From contig JAXDNJ010000035.1 in assembly GCA_034669505.1 (NCBI GenBank), forward strand, positions 27,450 through 91,449: a stretch of DNA of 64,000 nucleotides, written 5' to 3'. A program made the translations under genes and the position numbers. Origin of the DNA: JAFASC01 sp034669505 (GTDB taxonomy: Bacteria; Pseudomonadota; Alphaproteobacteria; Rhizobiales; Beijerinckiaceae). Positions 36,276 to 45,252 of the stretch are shown here, in pieces. Below the pieces are notes generated by a model that was not told where the DNA came from, ran no database searches, and was given only the letters and a program-made list of their open reading frames with translations. Every line of letters starts with the position of its first letter. Positions within the stretch are counted from its first letter, which is position 1.

Positions 36276-36639
36276 AAGCGGGCGGACACCTCGGATGAGA
36301 GAAGCGAGCGCTACAGAACAGGTTCCGCTTCCCCCGTCAATGTGACGCTTGGGCATGCATCGCCGACGGTCCAAATGCCTGATATAGCATGCCTTTGAGC
36401 CTTGACTCCATCGCTGCCTTATCGCGAAATTGCGGTGGCCTTAGAGGCATTGCGCTCGTATGTGGCGCGATTTCGCGCATGACCAAACAACACGCGGATG
36501 CGGCTTGACGGCTGGCCTGCGCGCTTCATCTTCCCCTTCACCAATCCGACGACGGCAGGTAGCATCGGTCGCGCTCACGGGACGGGATTCCGCGAGCCAA
36601 GTACTATCAGCGAGTGTCAAATACTATCGGCGAGCGTCC
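36276..36639. other. Divergent intergenic region between the exporter and tkt
   Basis: About 360 bases. It includes two GCATGC sites (36353-36358 and 36387-36392) with TTGACT between, and a 20-base tandem repeat directly before tkt. The longer tkt frame that crosses part of it has no similarity to transketolase. Promoters for both operons must lie here, but none is clear. Confidence 0.5.
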
Positions 36640-36641
36640 AT
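36602..36641 (+). repeat. 20-bp imperfect tandem repeat at the tkt start
   Basis: TACTATCAGCGAGTGTCAAA (36602-36621) is followed at once by TACTATCGGCGAGCGTCCAT (36622-36641), 16 of 20 bases identical. The second copy ends in the AT of the tkt start codon. No Shine-Dalgarno is present in either copy. It may be an operator duplicated in tandem or a chance duplication. Confidence 0.6.
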
Positions 36642-38766
36642 GTCTCTAGCAGCGAATACCAAACGCGACCCCTCCGCAGACGGCCGCGCCGACGAGGAGA
36701 GGCTCGATCGCCTGGCAATCGATACGATCCGGACGCTCGCGATCGACGCCGTGCAGAAGGCGAATTCCGGCCACGCGGGCACGCCGATGGCGATGGCGCC
36801 CGTGGTTTACACTCTATGGCAGCAGTTCTTGCGCTACGATCCCGCCGATCCGCATTGGCCGAACCGTGATCGCTTCGTGCTCTCCTGCGGGCACGCATCG
36901 CTGCTGCTCTATTCGCTGCTGCATCTTGCCAGCGTGCGCGCCGATGACGGCGGCCCTGCCGTCAGCCTGGATGACATCAAGCACTTCCGGCAATTGAACA
37001 GCCGCACCCCTGGACATCCCGAATATCACATGACCACCGGCGTCGAGACGACCACCGGTCCGCTCGGACAGGGCTGCGGCAACAGCGTCGGCATGGCGAT
37101 GGCGAGCCGCTGGCTTTCCGACAAGTTCAATTCGCCTGGAATGACGCTGTTCGACTACGACGTCTACGTCCTCTGCAGCGACGGCGATCTCATGGAAGGC
37201 GTCGCGAGCGAAGCGGCGTCGCTAGCGGGGCATCTGAAACTTTCAAATCTGTGCTGGATCTACGACAGCAACACGATCACGATCGAAGGCCACACCGATC
37301 TCGCTTTCAACGAAGACGTCGGCGAACGCTTCCACGCCTACGGCTGGAACGTGTTGCACGTCGATAATGCCGAGGATCGCGCCGCGCTCGTTCGCGCGCT
37401 GAACGCGTTCCGCAAAAGCGATGATCGCCCGACGATGATCATCGTCAACAGCATCATCGGCTACGGCGCGCCGCACAAGCAAGGGACGGCGGCGGCGCAC
37501 AGCGACGCGCTCGGCGAAGAGGAAGTGCGGCTGGCAAAGCGCGCCTATGGCTGGCCGGAAGATGCATCCTTTCTCGTGCCGGACGGCGTGCGCGACCGGT
37601 TCGCCGAAGGCGTCGGCCAGCGCGGCGCTGGATTGAACAAGGCTTGGCAGAAAGTTCGGCAGGACTTCGCCAAGCAAAATGCAAAGCGGGCGGAGGAACT
37701 CGACACCTTGCTCACCGGCAAGCTGCCGAAGGGTTGGGAAGACGCCCTGCCCTCGTTCAAAGCCGATGCGAAAGGCATGGCAACGCGCGATTCCTCGGGC
37801 AAAGTCCTCAACGCAATAGCCGAACACATTCCGTGGCTGCTCGGCGGCTCGGCGGATCTCGCGCCCTCCAATAAGACAAAGCTCGGTTTCGACGGCGCGG
37901 GCACCCTTCAGCCCGGCTCGCCGGGAGGCCGCAATCTGCATTTCGGCGTGCGCGAGCATGCGATGGGTGCAGTCTGCAACGGGCTCGCATTGTCGGGGCT
38001 CCGACCTTTCGGCGCGACGTTCCTTGTCTTCAGCGACTACATGCGTCCAGCAATCCGGCTCGCCGCGCTGATGGAGCTGCCGCTCTTTCACATCTTCACG
38101 CATGATTCGATCGGGGTCGGCGAGGACGGCCCGACGCATCAGCCGGTCGAGCAGCTTCTGGCACTGCGCGCGATTCCCGGACTTATGGTGTTGCGGCCGG
38201 CTGATGCGAACGAGGTCACCGAATCCTATCGCGTGATCCTCAACACAAAGAATCAGCCGGCATGTCTTGTTCTAAGCCGGCAGGGACTGCCGACCTTCGA
38301 TCGCGAACGCTACAAACCCGCGGACGGTGTGGCGCGCGGCGCATACGTTCTGGCTGATGCCGAAGGCGGCGAACCACAGGTGATCCTCATCGGCACCGGC
38401 AGCGAGGTGCAGCTCTGCATGGACGCTTACGAACTCCTGAAGAAGGAAGGCATTCCCGCGCGCGTCGTCAGCATGCCCTCCTGGCATTTGTTCGAAAAGC
38501 AGGAACAAAGCTATCGCAACGAGGTCCTGCCGCCCCACATCACCGCGCGTGTCGCCGTCGAGCAGGCCTCGGTTATGGGCTGGGATCGCTATGCCGGAAG
38601 CTCCGGTGCGATCATCGGCATGCACACATTCGGGTCCTCCGCGCCGCTCTCCGACCTTTTGAAGAAGTTCGGTTTCACGCCGGAAAAGGTCTACGAAGCC
38701 GCCAAAGATCAGATCAGCCGCGCGCAATCGTCGGAGCATAAGCCGACGCCGCGTGCGAATTCCTGA
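36640..38766 (+). CDS. tkt: Transketolase
   Basis: 708 residues. Moves two-carbon units between sugar phosphates in the non-oxidative pentose phosphate or Calvin cycle, with thiamine diphosphate. Visible are NSGHAGTPMAMAPVVYTLW, the cofactor motif SDGDLMEGVASEAASLAG ending YDSN, and the pyrimidine-domain VGEDGPTHQPVEQL. About 40 residues longer than usual, with a polar N-terminal leader. ATG 36640 begins just after a tandem repeat. First gene of a sugar-phosphate operon; its TGA overlaps the pgi ATG as TGATG. Confidence 0.94.
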   Translation: MSLAANTKRDPSADGRADEERLDRLAIDTIRTLAIDAVQKANSGHAGTPMAMAPVVYTLWQQFLRYDPADPHWPNRDRFVLSCGHASLLLYSLLHLASVRADDGGPAVSLDDIKHFRQLNSRTPGHPEYHMTTGVETTTGPLGQGCGNSVGMAMASRWLSDKFNSPGMTLFDYDVYVLCSDGDLMEGVASEAASLAGHLKLSNLCWIYDSNTITIEGHTDLAFNEDVGERFHAYGWNVLHVDNAEDRAALVRALNAFRKSDDRPTMIIVNSIIGYGAPHKQGTAAAHSDALGEEEVRLAKRAYGWPEDASFLVPDGVRDRFAEGVGQRGAGLNKAWQKVRQDFAKQNAKRAEELDTLLTGKLPKGWEDALPSFKADAKGMATRDSSGKVLNAIAEHIPWLLGGSADLAPSNKTKLGFDGAGTLQPGSPGGRNLHFGVREHAMGAVCNGLALSGLRPFGATFLVFSDYMRPAIRLAALMELPLFHIFTHDSIGVGEDGPTHQPVEQLLALRAIPGLMVLRPADANEVTESYRVILNTKNQPACLVLSRQGLPTFDRERYKPADGVARGAYVLADAEGGEPQVILIGTGSEVQLCMDAYELLKKEGIPARVVSMPSWHLFEKQEQSYRNEVLPPHITARVAVEQASVMGWDRYAGSSGAIIGMHTFGSSAPLSDLLKKFGFTPEKVYEAAKDQISRAQSSEHKPTPRANS

Positions 38767-40541
38767 TGGCGACGCAGCTACAGGACGACGTCGGCCGAGC
38801 GGCGGGAGCGGACTCCGATCAGGTCAATTCGCAGGCAATCTCCTTGCCTGCGCACCTGCAGGCGCAATTCCAGTCGACGCTCGAGTCGCTCACCGCCGAT
38901 CGCGCCGCGCAGCGACTCTGGGATAAGGACGCGACATTCTGGACGAGTCACGACGAGGCGAAATGGCTCGGCTGGCTCGACATCGCCGATCGCGAACTCG
39001 CCAATCTCGCGGAATATGAATCCTTTGCGTCAGAAGTCCGCCGCGAAGGCTTTGCCGACGTTGTGCTGCTGGGCATGGGCGGCTCGAGCCTCGGGCCGGA
39101 AGTGCTCGGCGAGATCATCGGCCCGGCGCAGGGTGCGCCGCGATTGCGCATCCTCGATTCGACCGACCCCGCGCAAATCCGCGCGCTGGAAGCCGCGATC
39201 GACATAACAAACACGCTGTTCATCGTCTCGAGCAAGTCGGGCTCGACGCTGGAGCCAAACATTTTCAAGGATTATTTCTTCGCGCGCGTCCAAGAAAGTC
39301 TTGGCGACAAAGCCGGCGACCATTTCGTCGCGGTGACGGACCCCGGCAGCGCGATGGAGAAAGCGGCGCGCAACCAGAATTTCCGCCGGATCTTTTTCGG
39401 CGATCCGGCGATCGGCGGGCGCTATTCCGTGCTCTCCGCTTTCGGCTTGGTACCGGCGGCTGCGATCGGCATCGATCTCCAACGCTTTCTCACGCTGACG
39501 CATCAGATGATCGACACGTGTAGCGCGGATACGCCGCCAGCCGATAATCCTGGCGTGCTGCTCGGCAACGCGTTTGGCACCGCCGCACGCGCGGGGCGCG
39601 ACAAAGTGACGATCATCGCCTCGCCGCGCCTTGCCGATTTCGGCGCGTGGGCCGAGCAGCTCATCGCCGAATCGACGGGCAAGAACGGCAAGGCGCTGAT
39701 CCCGGTCGATGACGAGCCGCTCGGCACGCCCGAGGTCTACGGCGCCGACCGCCTATTCGTACATCTGACGCTGACCGGCGACCGCGATCTCGCGCAGGAA
39801 TCGAGCGTCGAGGCACTGGAGAATGCCGGCCATCCCGTCGCGCGCATCGAGGTGAAATCGGCGGAGCATTTGGGCCAGGAATTCTTCCGCTGGGAGATCG
39901 CCACCGCGATTGCCGGCGCACTCATTGGCATCAATCCATTCGATCAGCCCGATGTCGAGGCGAGCAAGATCAAGACGCGGGAGTTGACCAACGCGTATGA
40001 AAAATCCGGCGCGCTGCCGCCGGAAAAGCCGATCTTTGTGGGCAACGGCGTGGAGATTTATACGGACGAGAAGAACGCCGAGGCGCTACGCAGTGCCGGT
40101 GCAGGCGACGATCTCCTGAGCTGGATCAAGGCGCATCTGAGCCGCGCCGGCGCTGGCGATTACGTCGCGCTGCTCGCGTATATTCAGCGCAACGCCGAGC
40201 ACATCGCGCACTTGCGCGAGATGCGCACTGCGATCCGCGACGCGCGCCATGTCGCGACTTGCGTCGGCTTCGGCCCACGTTTTCTGCATTCGACCGGCCA
40301 AGCCTACAAAGGCGGCCCGAATAGCGGCGTCTTCCTGCAGATCACGACCGCGCATCCCGATGCCCTCGCCATTCCCGGTTATCGCGCCGACTTCGGCGTC
40401 GTCGAAGCCGCACAGGCGCGCGGCGACATGGGCGTGCTCGTCGAGCGCGATCGGCGCGTGATGCGCATCCATTTCGCCGACGGTGACGCTGACGGCGGAT
40501 TGAAGCAACTCTCCGGCGCGATCGCGCGCGCAATACATTAA
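38766..40541 (+). CDS. pgi: Glucose-6-phosphate isomerase (Tal-Pgi-type, stand-alone)
   Basis: 591 residues. Interconverts glucose-6-phosphate and fructose-6-phosphate. It contains MGGSSLGPEVLGE, VSSKSGSTLEPN (sugar-phosphate loop) and FGPRFLHSTGQAYKGGP. This sequence type is normally the C-terminal half of a transaldolase-isomerase fusion of about 950 residues. Here the product begins with about 30 variable residues and then the isomerase fold, and no transaldolase domain precedes it. It starts within the tkt stop codon. Confidence 0.9.
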   Translation: MATQLQDDVGRAAGADSDQVNSQAISLPAHLQAQFQSTLESLTADRAAQRLWDKDATFWTSHDEAKWLGWLDIADRELANLAEYESFASEVRREGFADVVLLGMGGSSLGPEVLGEIIGPAQGAPRLRILDSTDPAQIRALEAAIDITNTLFIVSSKSGSTLEPNIFKDYFFARVQESLGDKAGDHFVAVTDPGSAMEKAARNQNFRRIFFGDPAIGGRYSVLSAFGLVPAAAIGIDLQRFLTLTHQMIDTCSADTPPADNPGVLLGNAFGTAARAGRDKVTIIASPRLADFGAWAEQLIAESTGKNGKALIPVDDEPLGTPEVYGADRLFVHLTLTGDRDLAQESSVEALENAGHPVARIEVKSAEHLGQEFFRWEIATAIAGALIGINPFDQPDVEASKIKTRELTNAYEKSGALPPEKPIFVGNGVEIYTDEKNAEALRSAGAGDDLLSWIKAHLSRAGAGDYVALLAYIQRNAEHIAHLREMRTAIRDARHVATCVGFGPRFLHSTGQAYKGGPNSGVFLQITTAHPDALAIPGYRADFGVVEAAQARGDMGVLVERDRRVMRIHFADGDADGGLKQLSGAIARAIH

Positions 40542-40550
40542 AGGCGCTCC

Positions 40551-41534
40551 ATGCAAATCGGGATGGTTGGATTGGGACGGATGGGCGCCAACATTGTCCG
40601 CCGTTTGCACCGCCATGGCCACGAGTCCGTTGTCTATGATCGCAGCCAGCAGGCGGTGAGCGAGCTTGCCGGCGAAGGCGCGACGCCAAGCGATGGGCTG
40701 AAGGGGCTCGTCGGCAAGCTCGCAAAGCCGCGCACGGTGTGGATCATGCTGCCGGCGGGTGCTGCGACCGAAGACACTGTGCGCGAACTCTCAGGCCTGC
40801 TCGAAGCTGGTGACACGATCATCGACGGCGGCAATTCATTCTACAAGGACGACATTCGCCGCGCGAAATTTTTGCGCGAGAAGCGGATCCACTATGTCGA
40901 TGTCGGCACGAGCGGCGGCGTCTGGGGTTTGGATCGCGGCTATTGCATGATGATCGGCGGCGAGAAGGATGTGCTCGACCGGCTCGATCCGATCTTTTCC
41001 GCGCTGGCGCCCGGCAAGGGCGACATTCCCGAGACGCCCGACCGGCAGGGCCACGATCCGCGCGCCGAACAGGGCTACATCCATGCCGGCGGCAACGGCG
41101 CGGGGCACTTCGTCAAGATGGTGCATAACGGGATCGAATACGGCCTTATGCAGGCCTACGCCGAGGGTTTCGAGATTCTCGCTAACGCGAGCATCGACGC
41201 GTTGCCCGCCGACCAGCGCTTCGATCTAAATCTCGCCGACGTCGCCGAGGTCTGGCGGCGCGGCAGCGTCATCTCGTCATGGCTGCTCGATCTGACCTCG
41301 ATCGCGCTTGCGAGCGATGCCAAGCTCGATCAGTTCGACGGTTTCGTGCAAGATTCCGGCGAGGGCCGCTGGACAATCGAGGCGGCAATCGCCGAAGCGG
41401 TGCCGACGAACGTGCTTTCCGCCGCGCTTTACGCACGCTTCCGCTCGCGCCAGCAGCACACATTCGCCGACAAGCTGCTCTCGGCGATGCGCCACGGTTT
41501 CGGCGGGCATCAGGAGCCGAAACATGGCGCCTGA
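40551..41534 (+). CDS. gnd: 6-phosphogluconate dehydrogenase, decarboxylating (short type)
   Basis: 327 residues. Oxidatively decarboxylates 6-phosphogluconate to ribulose-5-phosphate. Nucleotide loop GLGRMG at residues 7-12, substrate loop DGGNSFYKDD, DVGTSGGVWG and catalytic HFVKMVHNGIEY are visible. It is the short form (about 300-330 residues), unlike the 470-residue enterobacterial enzyme. Asp30 at the end of the second strand (VYDRS) suggests NAD+ rather than NADP+. It begins 9 bases after pgi. Confidence 0.94.
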   Translation: MQIGMVGLGRMGANIVRRLHRHGHESVVYDRSQQAVSELAGEGATPSDGLKGLVGKLAKPRTVWIMLPAGAATEDTVRELSGLLEAGDTIIDGGNSFYKDDIRRAKFLREKRIHYVDVGTSGGVWGLDRGYCMMIGGEKDVLDRLDPIFSALAPGKGDIPETPDRQGHDPRAEQGYIHAGGNGAGHFVKMVHNGIEYGLMQAYAEGFEILANASIDALPADQRFDLNLADVAEVWRRGSVISSWLLDLTSIALASDAKLDQFDGFVQDSGEGRWTIEAAIAEAVPTNVLSAALYARFRSRQQHTFADKLLSAMRHGFGGHQEPKHGA

Positions 41535-41570
41535 CTTTCGCCTGTTGCGCCTGCTGCGGAACGCACACTG

Positions 41571-43124
41571 ATGAGCGAGCCTTCGCATCCGACATCATCA
41601 ACGACGCACAAGCTGGCGGAGCCGGCGCCACCCTGCGCCATCGTGATCTTTGGCGCGACGGGCGATCTCACGCATCGGCTGCTCATGCCGGCTTTGTACA
41701 ATCTCTCGCGCTGGAAATTTCTGCCGGACAAGCTTGCGATCCTCGGCGTCGGCCGCACGCAGATAGACTCGAAGGGCTTACGCGAGGACCTGACAAAGAC
41801 GATCGAAGGATTTGTCACCGATAAAAGCGCGGAATTCTCCGCCGACAAGATCGATCAGGAGGCGTGGTCGCGCGTCGTCGACACGATTGAGTACATCGAC
41901 GGCGACATCAGCGACCCCGCGCTTTACGACGAGATCAAAGCCGAGATCGAGAAATTCTCGAAGAATGGCGTCGGGTGCAATGTCCTGTTCTATCTCGCGG
42001 TAGCGGCGAAATTCTTCGGTCCCGTCGTGGTCAATCTCGCCAAGGCCGGACTCACCAAGGAGCAGGACAGCTACTGGCGCCGCGTGATCATCGAGAAGCC
42101 GTTCGGCCACGATTACCAATCCGCCGTCGCGCTCAACAAGCAGATCCTCGAAGTCGTCTCCGAATCGCAGGTCTTTCGCATCGACCATTTCCTCGGCAAG
42201 GAAACGGTGCAGAACATCATGGCGCTCCGATTCGGTAACGGCTTCTTCGAGCCAATCTGGAATCGCGACCACATCGATCACGTCCAGATCACCGTCTCCG
42301 AGACAGTCGGAGTCGAGAAGCGCGGCAGCTTCTACGAAGCGACCGGCGCACTCCGCGACATGGTGCCGAACCACCTCTTCCAATTGTTCACGCTGACCGC
42401 GATGGAGCCGCCGATCTCGTTCGATGCAGACGCCGTGCGCGACCGCAAGGAAGATGTGCTGCGCGCGACTCACCACATGTCCGAGGCGGAGGCCCAGCAT
42501 TTTGCGGTGCGCGGGCAGTACACGCATGGCAAGGTGCTCGGCAAGGAAGTCAACGATTACCGCGCCGAGCCGGATGTCAGCCTGCAATCGCAGACCGAGA
42601 CTTACGTCGCGATGCGGCTAATAATCGATAATTGGCGCTGGGCCGGCGTGCCGTTTTACCTGCGCACCGGCAAATCGATGTCGAAGCGTAAGACGCAGAT
42701 CGCCATCCAATTCAAGCAGGCGCCGCTCAGCATATTCCGCAGCACCGGTGTTGAGGAAATGATCCCGAACTGGCTCGTTCTCAACATTCAGCCCGACGAA
42801 GGCATTTTGTGGGAATTCGGCGCCAAGGTGCCTGGACCGCATGTGCGGCTCGAGCCTGTGCAGATGCGATTCTCCTACAAGGATTTCTTCAAGGTGCAGC
42901 CGAGCACGGGCTACGAGACTTTGATATACGACGCGATGTACGGGGACGCGACGCTGTTCCAGCGCGCCGACAATATTGAAGACGGCTGGCGCGTCGTGCA
43001 GCCCTTGCTCGACGTGTGGAAGACCGGCAGGCCGCCGCTCGCCATGTATGAAGCCGGCAGCGCCGGACCGAAAGAAGCCGACGAATTGCTGGCGCAGGAC
43101 GGACGCAAATGGCGCCCGCTCTGA
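41571..43124 (+). CDS. zwf: Glucose-6-phosphate 1-dehydrogenase
   Basis: 517 residues. First step of the oxidative pentose phosphate and Entner-Doudoroff pathways, making 6-phosphogluconolactone and NAD(P)H. The dinucleotide motif GATGDLTHRLL lies near the N-terminus, after a 20-residue polar leader. The substrate-binding signature RIDHFLGKE is at 203-211, and EKPFGHD precedes it. Length and motifs are normal. Lies between gnd and pgl in the operon. Confidence 0.96.
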   Translation: MSEPSHPTSSTTHKLAEPAPPCAIVIFGATGDLTHRLLMPALYNLSRWKFLPDKLAILGVGRTQIDSKGLREDLTKTIEGFVTDKSAEFSADKIDQEAWSRVVDTIEYIDGDISDPALYDEIKAEIEKFSKNGVGCNVLFYLAVAAKFFGPVVVNLAKAGLTKEQDSYWRRVIIEKPFGHDYQSAVALNKQILEVVSESQVFRIDHFLGKETVQNIMALRFGNGFFEPIWNRDHIDHVQITVSETVGVEKRGSFYEATGALRDMVPNHLFQLFTLTAMEPPISFDADAVRDRKEDVLRATHHMSEAEAQHFAVRGQYTHGKVLGKEVNDYRAEPDVSLQSQTETYVAMRLIIDNWRWAGVPFYLRTGKSMSKRKTQIAIQFKQAPLSIFRSTGVEEMIPNWLVLNIQPDEGILWEFGAKVPGPHVRLEPVQMRFSYKDFFKVQPSTGYETLIYDAMYGDATLFQRADNIEDGWRVVQPLLDVWKTGRPPLAMYEAGSAGPKEADELLAQDGRKWRPL

Positions 43125-43130
43125 TGACGC

Positions 43131-43868
43131 GTGGCGCGCATGACAGGTGAGTTCGGCAAGCTCGTCGTTTTCCCCGACGCCGAAGCGCTCGCGCGCGGTG
43201 CCGCCATCTGGCTCAAGAACCGCATCGCGCCGCTGCAGGGACGCGTCGCAATCGCGCTTTCCGGCGGTTCGACGCCGCGCCGTCTCTTCCAATTGATGGG
43301 CGACGAGTTCAAAGACGAATTTCCGTGGGCCCGCATGCATTTTTTCTGGGGCGACGAACGCTTCGTTCCGCGCGGCAGTCCCGAAAGTAACTTCCGCATG
43401 GCATACGAGGCGCTGTTGTCGAAGGTCCCTATACCGCCCGGCAACATCCATCCGGTACCCACTGAGGGCATCGAGCTCGACGATGCCGCGCGCGCTTACC
43501 AGCGCGAGCTCCAGGGCTTTTACGACGCGCCGGCGCTCGATCCCGACAAATTCCTCTTCGATGTACAGTTGCTCGGGCTCGGCGAAGACGGCCACACCGC
43601 CTCGCTGATTCCCGGCGAGCCCGTACTTCAGGAGCGCAAGCGCTGGGTTGCCGCGGTCGCGCATGGCCGGCCGGAGACGCGCATCACGCTCACCTATCCG
43701 CCGATCGAAAGCAGCCGCCACATTGCGTTTCTCGTCTCGGGCGCGGGGAAGCGCGACATATTGCACAAAGTCCGGACGCAATCCGCCGACGTTCCCGCCG
43801 CGCGCTTGCGTCCGCGTGGCGATCTCACGTTTCTTGTCGACCGCGCCGCGGCCGGAGAAGAAGGATGA
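43131..43868 (+). CDS. pgl: 6-phosphogluconolactonase
   Basis: 245 residues. Hydrolyses the lactone formed by Zwf. Seen are ALSGGSTPRRLFQLM, HFFWGDERFVP, ESNFRMAYEALL and LGLGEDGHTASLIPG, the usual family landmarks. The GTG at 43131 begins the frame and an ATG at 43140 is an equally good start. It lies 6 bases after zwf, and its stop overlaps the gntK start as ATGA. Confidence 0.95.
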   Translation: MARMTGEFGKLVVFPDAEALARGAAIWLKNRIAPLQGRVAIALSGGSTPRRLFQLMGDEFKDEFPWARMHFFWGDERFVPRGSPESNFRMAYEALLSKVPIPPGNIHPVPTEGIELDDAARAYQRELQGFYDAPALDPDKFLFDVQLLGLGEDGHTASLIPGEPVLQERKRWVAAVAHGRPETRITLTYPPIESSRHIAFLVSGAGKRDILHKVRTQSADVPAARLRPRGDLTFLVDRAAAGEEG

Positions 43869-44434
43869 AGCGCGCGACGCCTCAGCCTCTTGAAGGGGCG
43901 TTGAAGGATGTGGTGGCGCTCATCGTCATGGGCGTCTCAGGGTCGGGGAAGACGACCATCGCCGCGCTACTCGCACAAGAACTCGGCTGGCGTTTCGAAG
44001 ACGGCGATTGGTTTCACCCGAAGGCTAATGTCGAGAAGATGGAAAACGGCACGCCTCTCACCGACGCCGATCGCGAGCCGTGGCTCGACGCGATCGCTGC
44101 CTGGATCGAGGATCTGCGCGCCGCAGGCACGCATGGGGTCGTCGCGTGCTCGGCGCTGAAGCGCCGCTATCGCGACATTCTGGCGCGCGCGGGCCATGAC
44201 ACGGTGCGCTTCGTTTATCTCAAAGGCGACCAGGCCCTCATCGCCAAGCGGATGACGGCACGCCACGGTCATTTCATGCCGCCGGCGCTGCTCGAAAGCC
44301 AATTCGCGACGCTGGAGGAGCCCGCTCCCGACGAGCACCCGATCACCGTCTCTGTTGCCGGCACGCCGCGCGAGATCGTCGCCGACGTTCTCGCGGTGCT
44401 GCGCAGCGTGGGCAAAGCGGACGTCTCCCGTTGA
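43865..44434 (+). CDS. gntK: Gluconokinase
   Basis: 189 residues. Phosphorylates gluconate to 6-phosphogluconate, entering the pathway at the gnd step. P-loop GVSGSGKTT, then the family block FEDGDWFHPKANVEKM and PLTDADREPWL, and VVACSALKRRYRD. No gluconate transporter or dehydratase (edd) is next to it. Start ATG overlaps the pgl stop; its own TGA overlaps the TTG start of the next gene. Confidence 0.94.
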   Translation: MKRATPQPLEGALKDVVALIVMGVSGSGKTTIAALLAQELGWRFEDGDWFHPKANVEKMENGTPLTDADREPWLDAIAAWIEDLRAAGTHGVVACSALKRRYRDILARAGHDTVRFVYLKGDQALIAKRMTARHGHFMPPALLESQFATLEEPAPDEHPITVSVAGTPREIVADVLAVLRSVGKADVSR

Positions 44435-45252
44435 GCCGCATCTCGCTCGTTCTCTCGGATGTCGACGGTACGCTCGTCACCACCGAGAAACAGCTGACTG
44501 AAGCCACTGTTCGCGCCGTCCGCCGCCTTGGCGATCGCGGCATACGCTTTACGGTGACGAGCAGCCGTCCGCCGTTCGGCTTGCGCATGCTGGTCGACCG
44601 CCTCCAGCTGCAACTGCCGCTCGGTGCCTTCAACGGTGCCTGTCTCGCGCAGCCAGATCTTTCGCTCATCTCGCAGCATTGCCTTTCCACGAACGCGGCG
44701 GCTCGCACGATCGAGGTGCTCGAGGCCTTCGGCGTCGGCATTTGGCTCTTCAGCGCCGACTATTGGTGGCTGCGCGATCCAGACGGCAATTATGTCGAGC
44801 GCGAGCGCCGCACCGTCGCCACCGATCCAACCGTGATTCCTGATTACGGGCCGTATCTCGCGACGCTCTCGAAGATCGTCGGCGTCAGCCGCGACTTCGA
44901 CCGCTTGGCAGAGTGCGAAGCGGCGGTGAAATCGGCACTTGGTGAAAGCGCCTCCGCCGCGCGCTCGCAGCGTTATTATCTCGACATCACACCGCCCGAC
45001 GTAGACAAGGGAACGGTCGTCGACGCACTCGCCCGGCACCTCGGCATTTCCCACGCCGAAATCGTCACGATCGGCGATATGGACAACGATGTGAGCATGT
45101 TCCGAAAGAGCGGGTTTAGCGTCGCCGTCGGCAATGCCAGCGATGCCGCAAGGGCCGCCGCTTCGGTCGTTTGTTCCAAGCCCAACGATGCCGACGGATT
45201 TGCGGAGGCGGTCGATCGCTTTATTCTGCCGCGCAGCGCGGAGACCTCGTGA
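44431..45252 (+). CDS. Cof-type HAD hydrolase (sugar-phosphatase-like)
   Basis: 273 residues. The nucleophile aspartates Asp10 and Asp12 are in LSDVDGTLVT; the C2-type cap and the terminal TIGDMDNDVSMF motif place it in the Cof/YbiV group, which dephosphorylates sugar phosphates or other small phosphates. Location in the sugar operon suggests a sugar-phosphate substrate, but this is inference. The start is a TTG within the gntK stop, and its TGA overlaps the GH15 ATG. Confidence 0.88.
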   Translation: MSRISLVLSDVDGTLVTTEKQLTEATVRAVRRLGDRGIRFTVTSSRPPFGLRMLVDRLQLQLPLGAFNGACLAQPDLSLISQHCLSTNAAARTIEVLEAFGVGIWLFSADYWWLRDPDGNYVERERRTVATDPTVIPDYGPYLATLSKIVGVSRDFDRLAECEAAVKSALGESASAARSQRYYLDITPPDVDKGTVVDALARHLGISHAEIVTIGDMDNDVSMFRKSGFSVAVGNASDAARAAASVVCSKPNDADGFAEAVDRFILPRSAETS

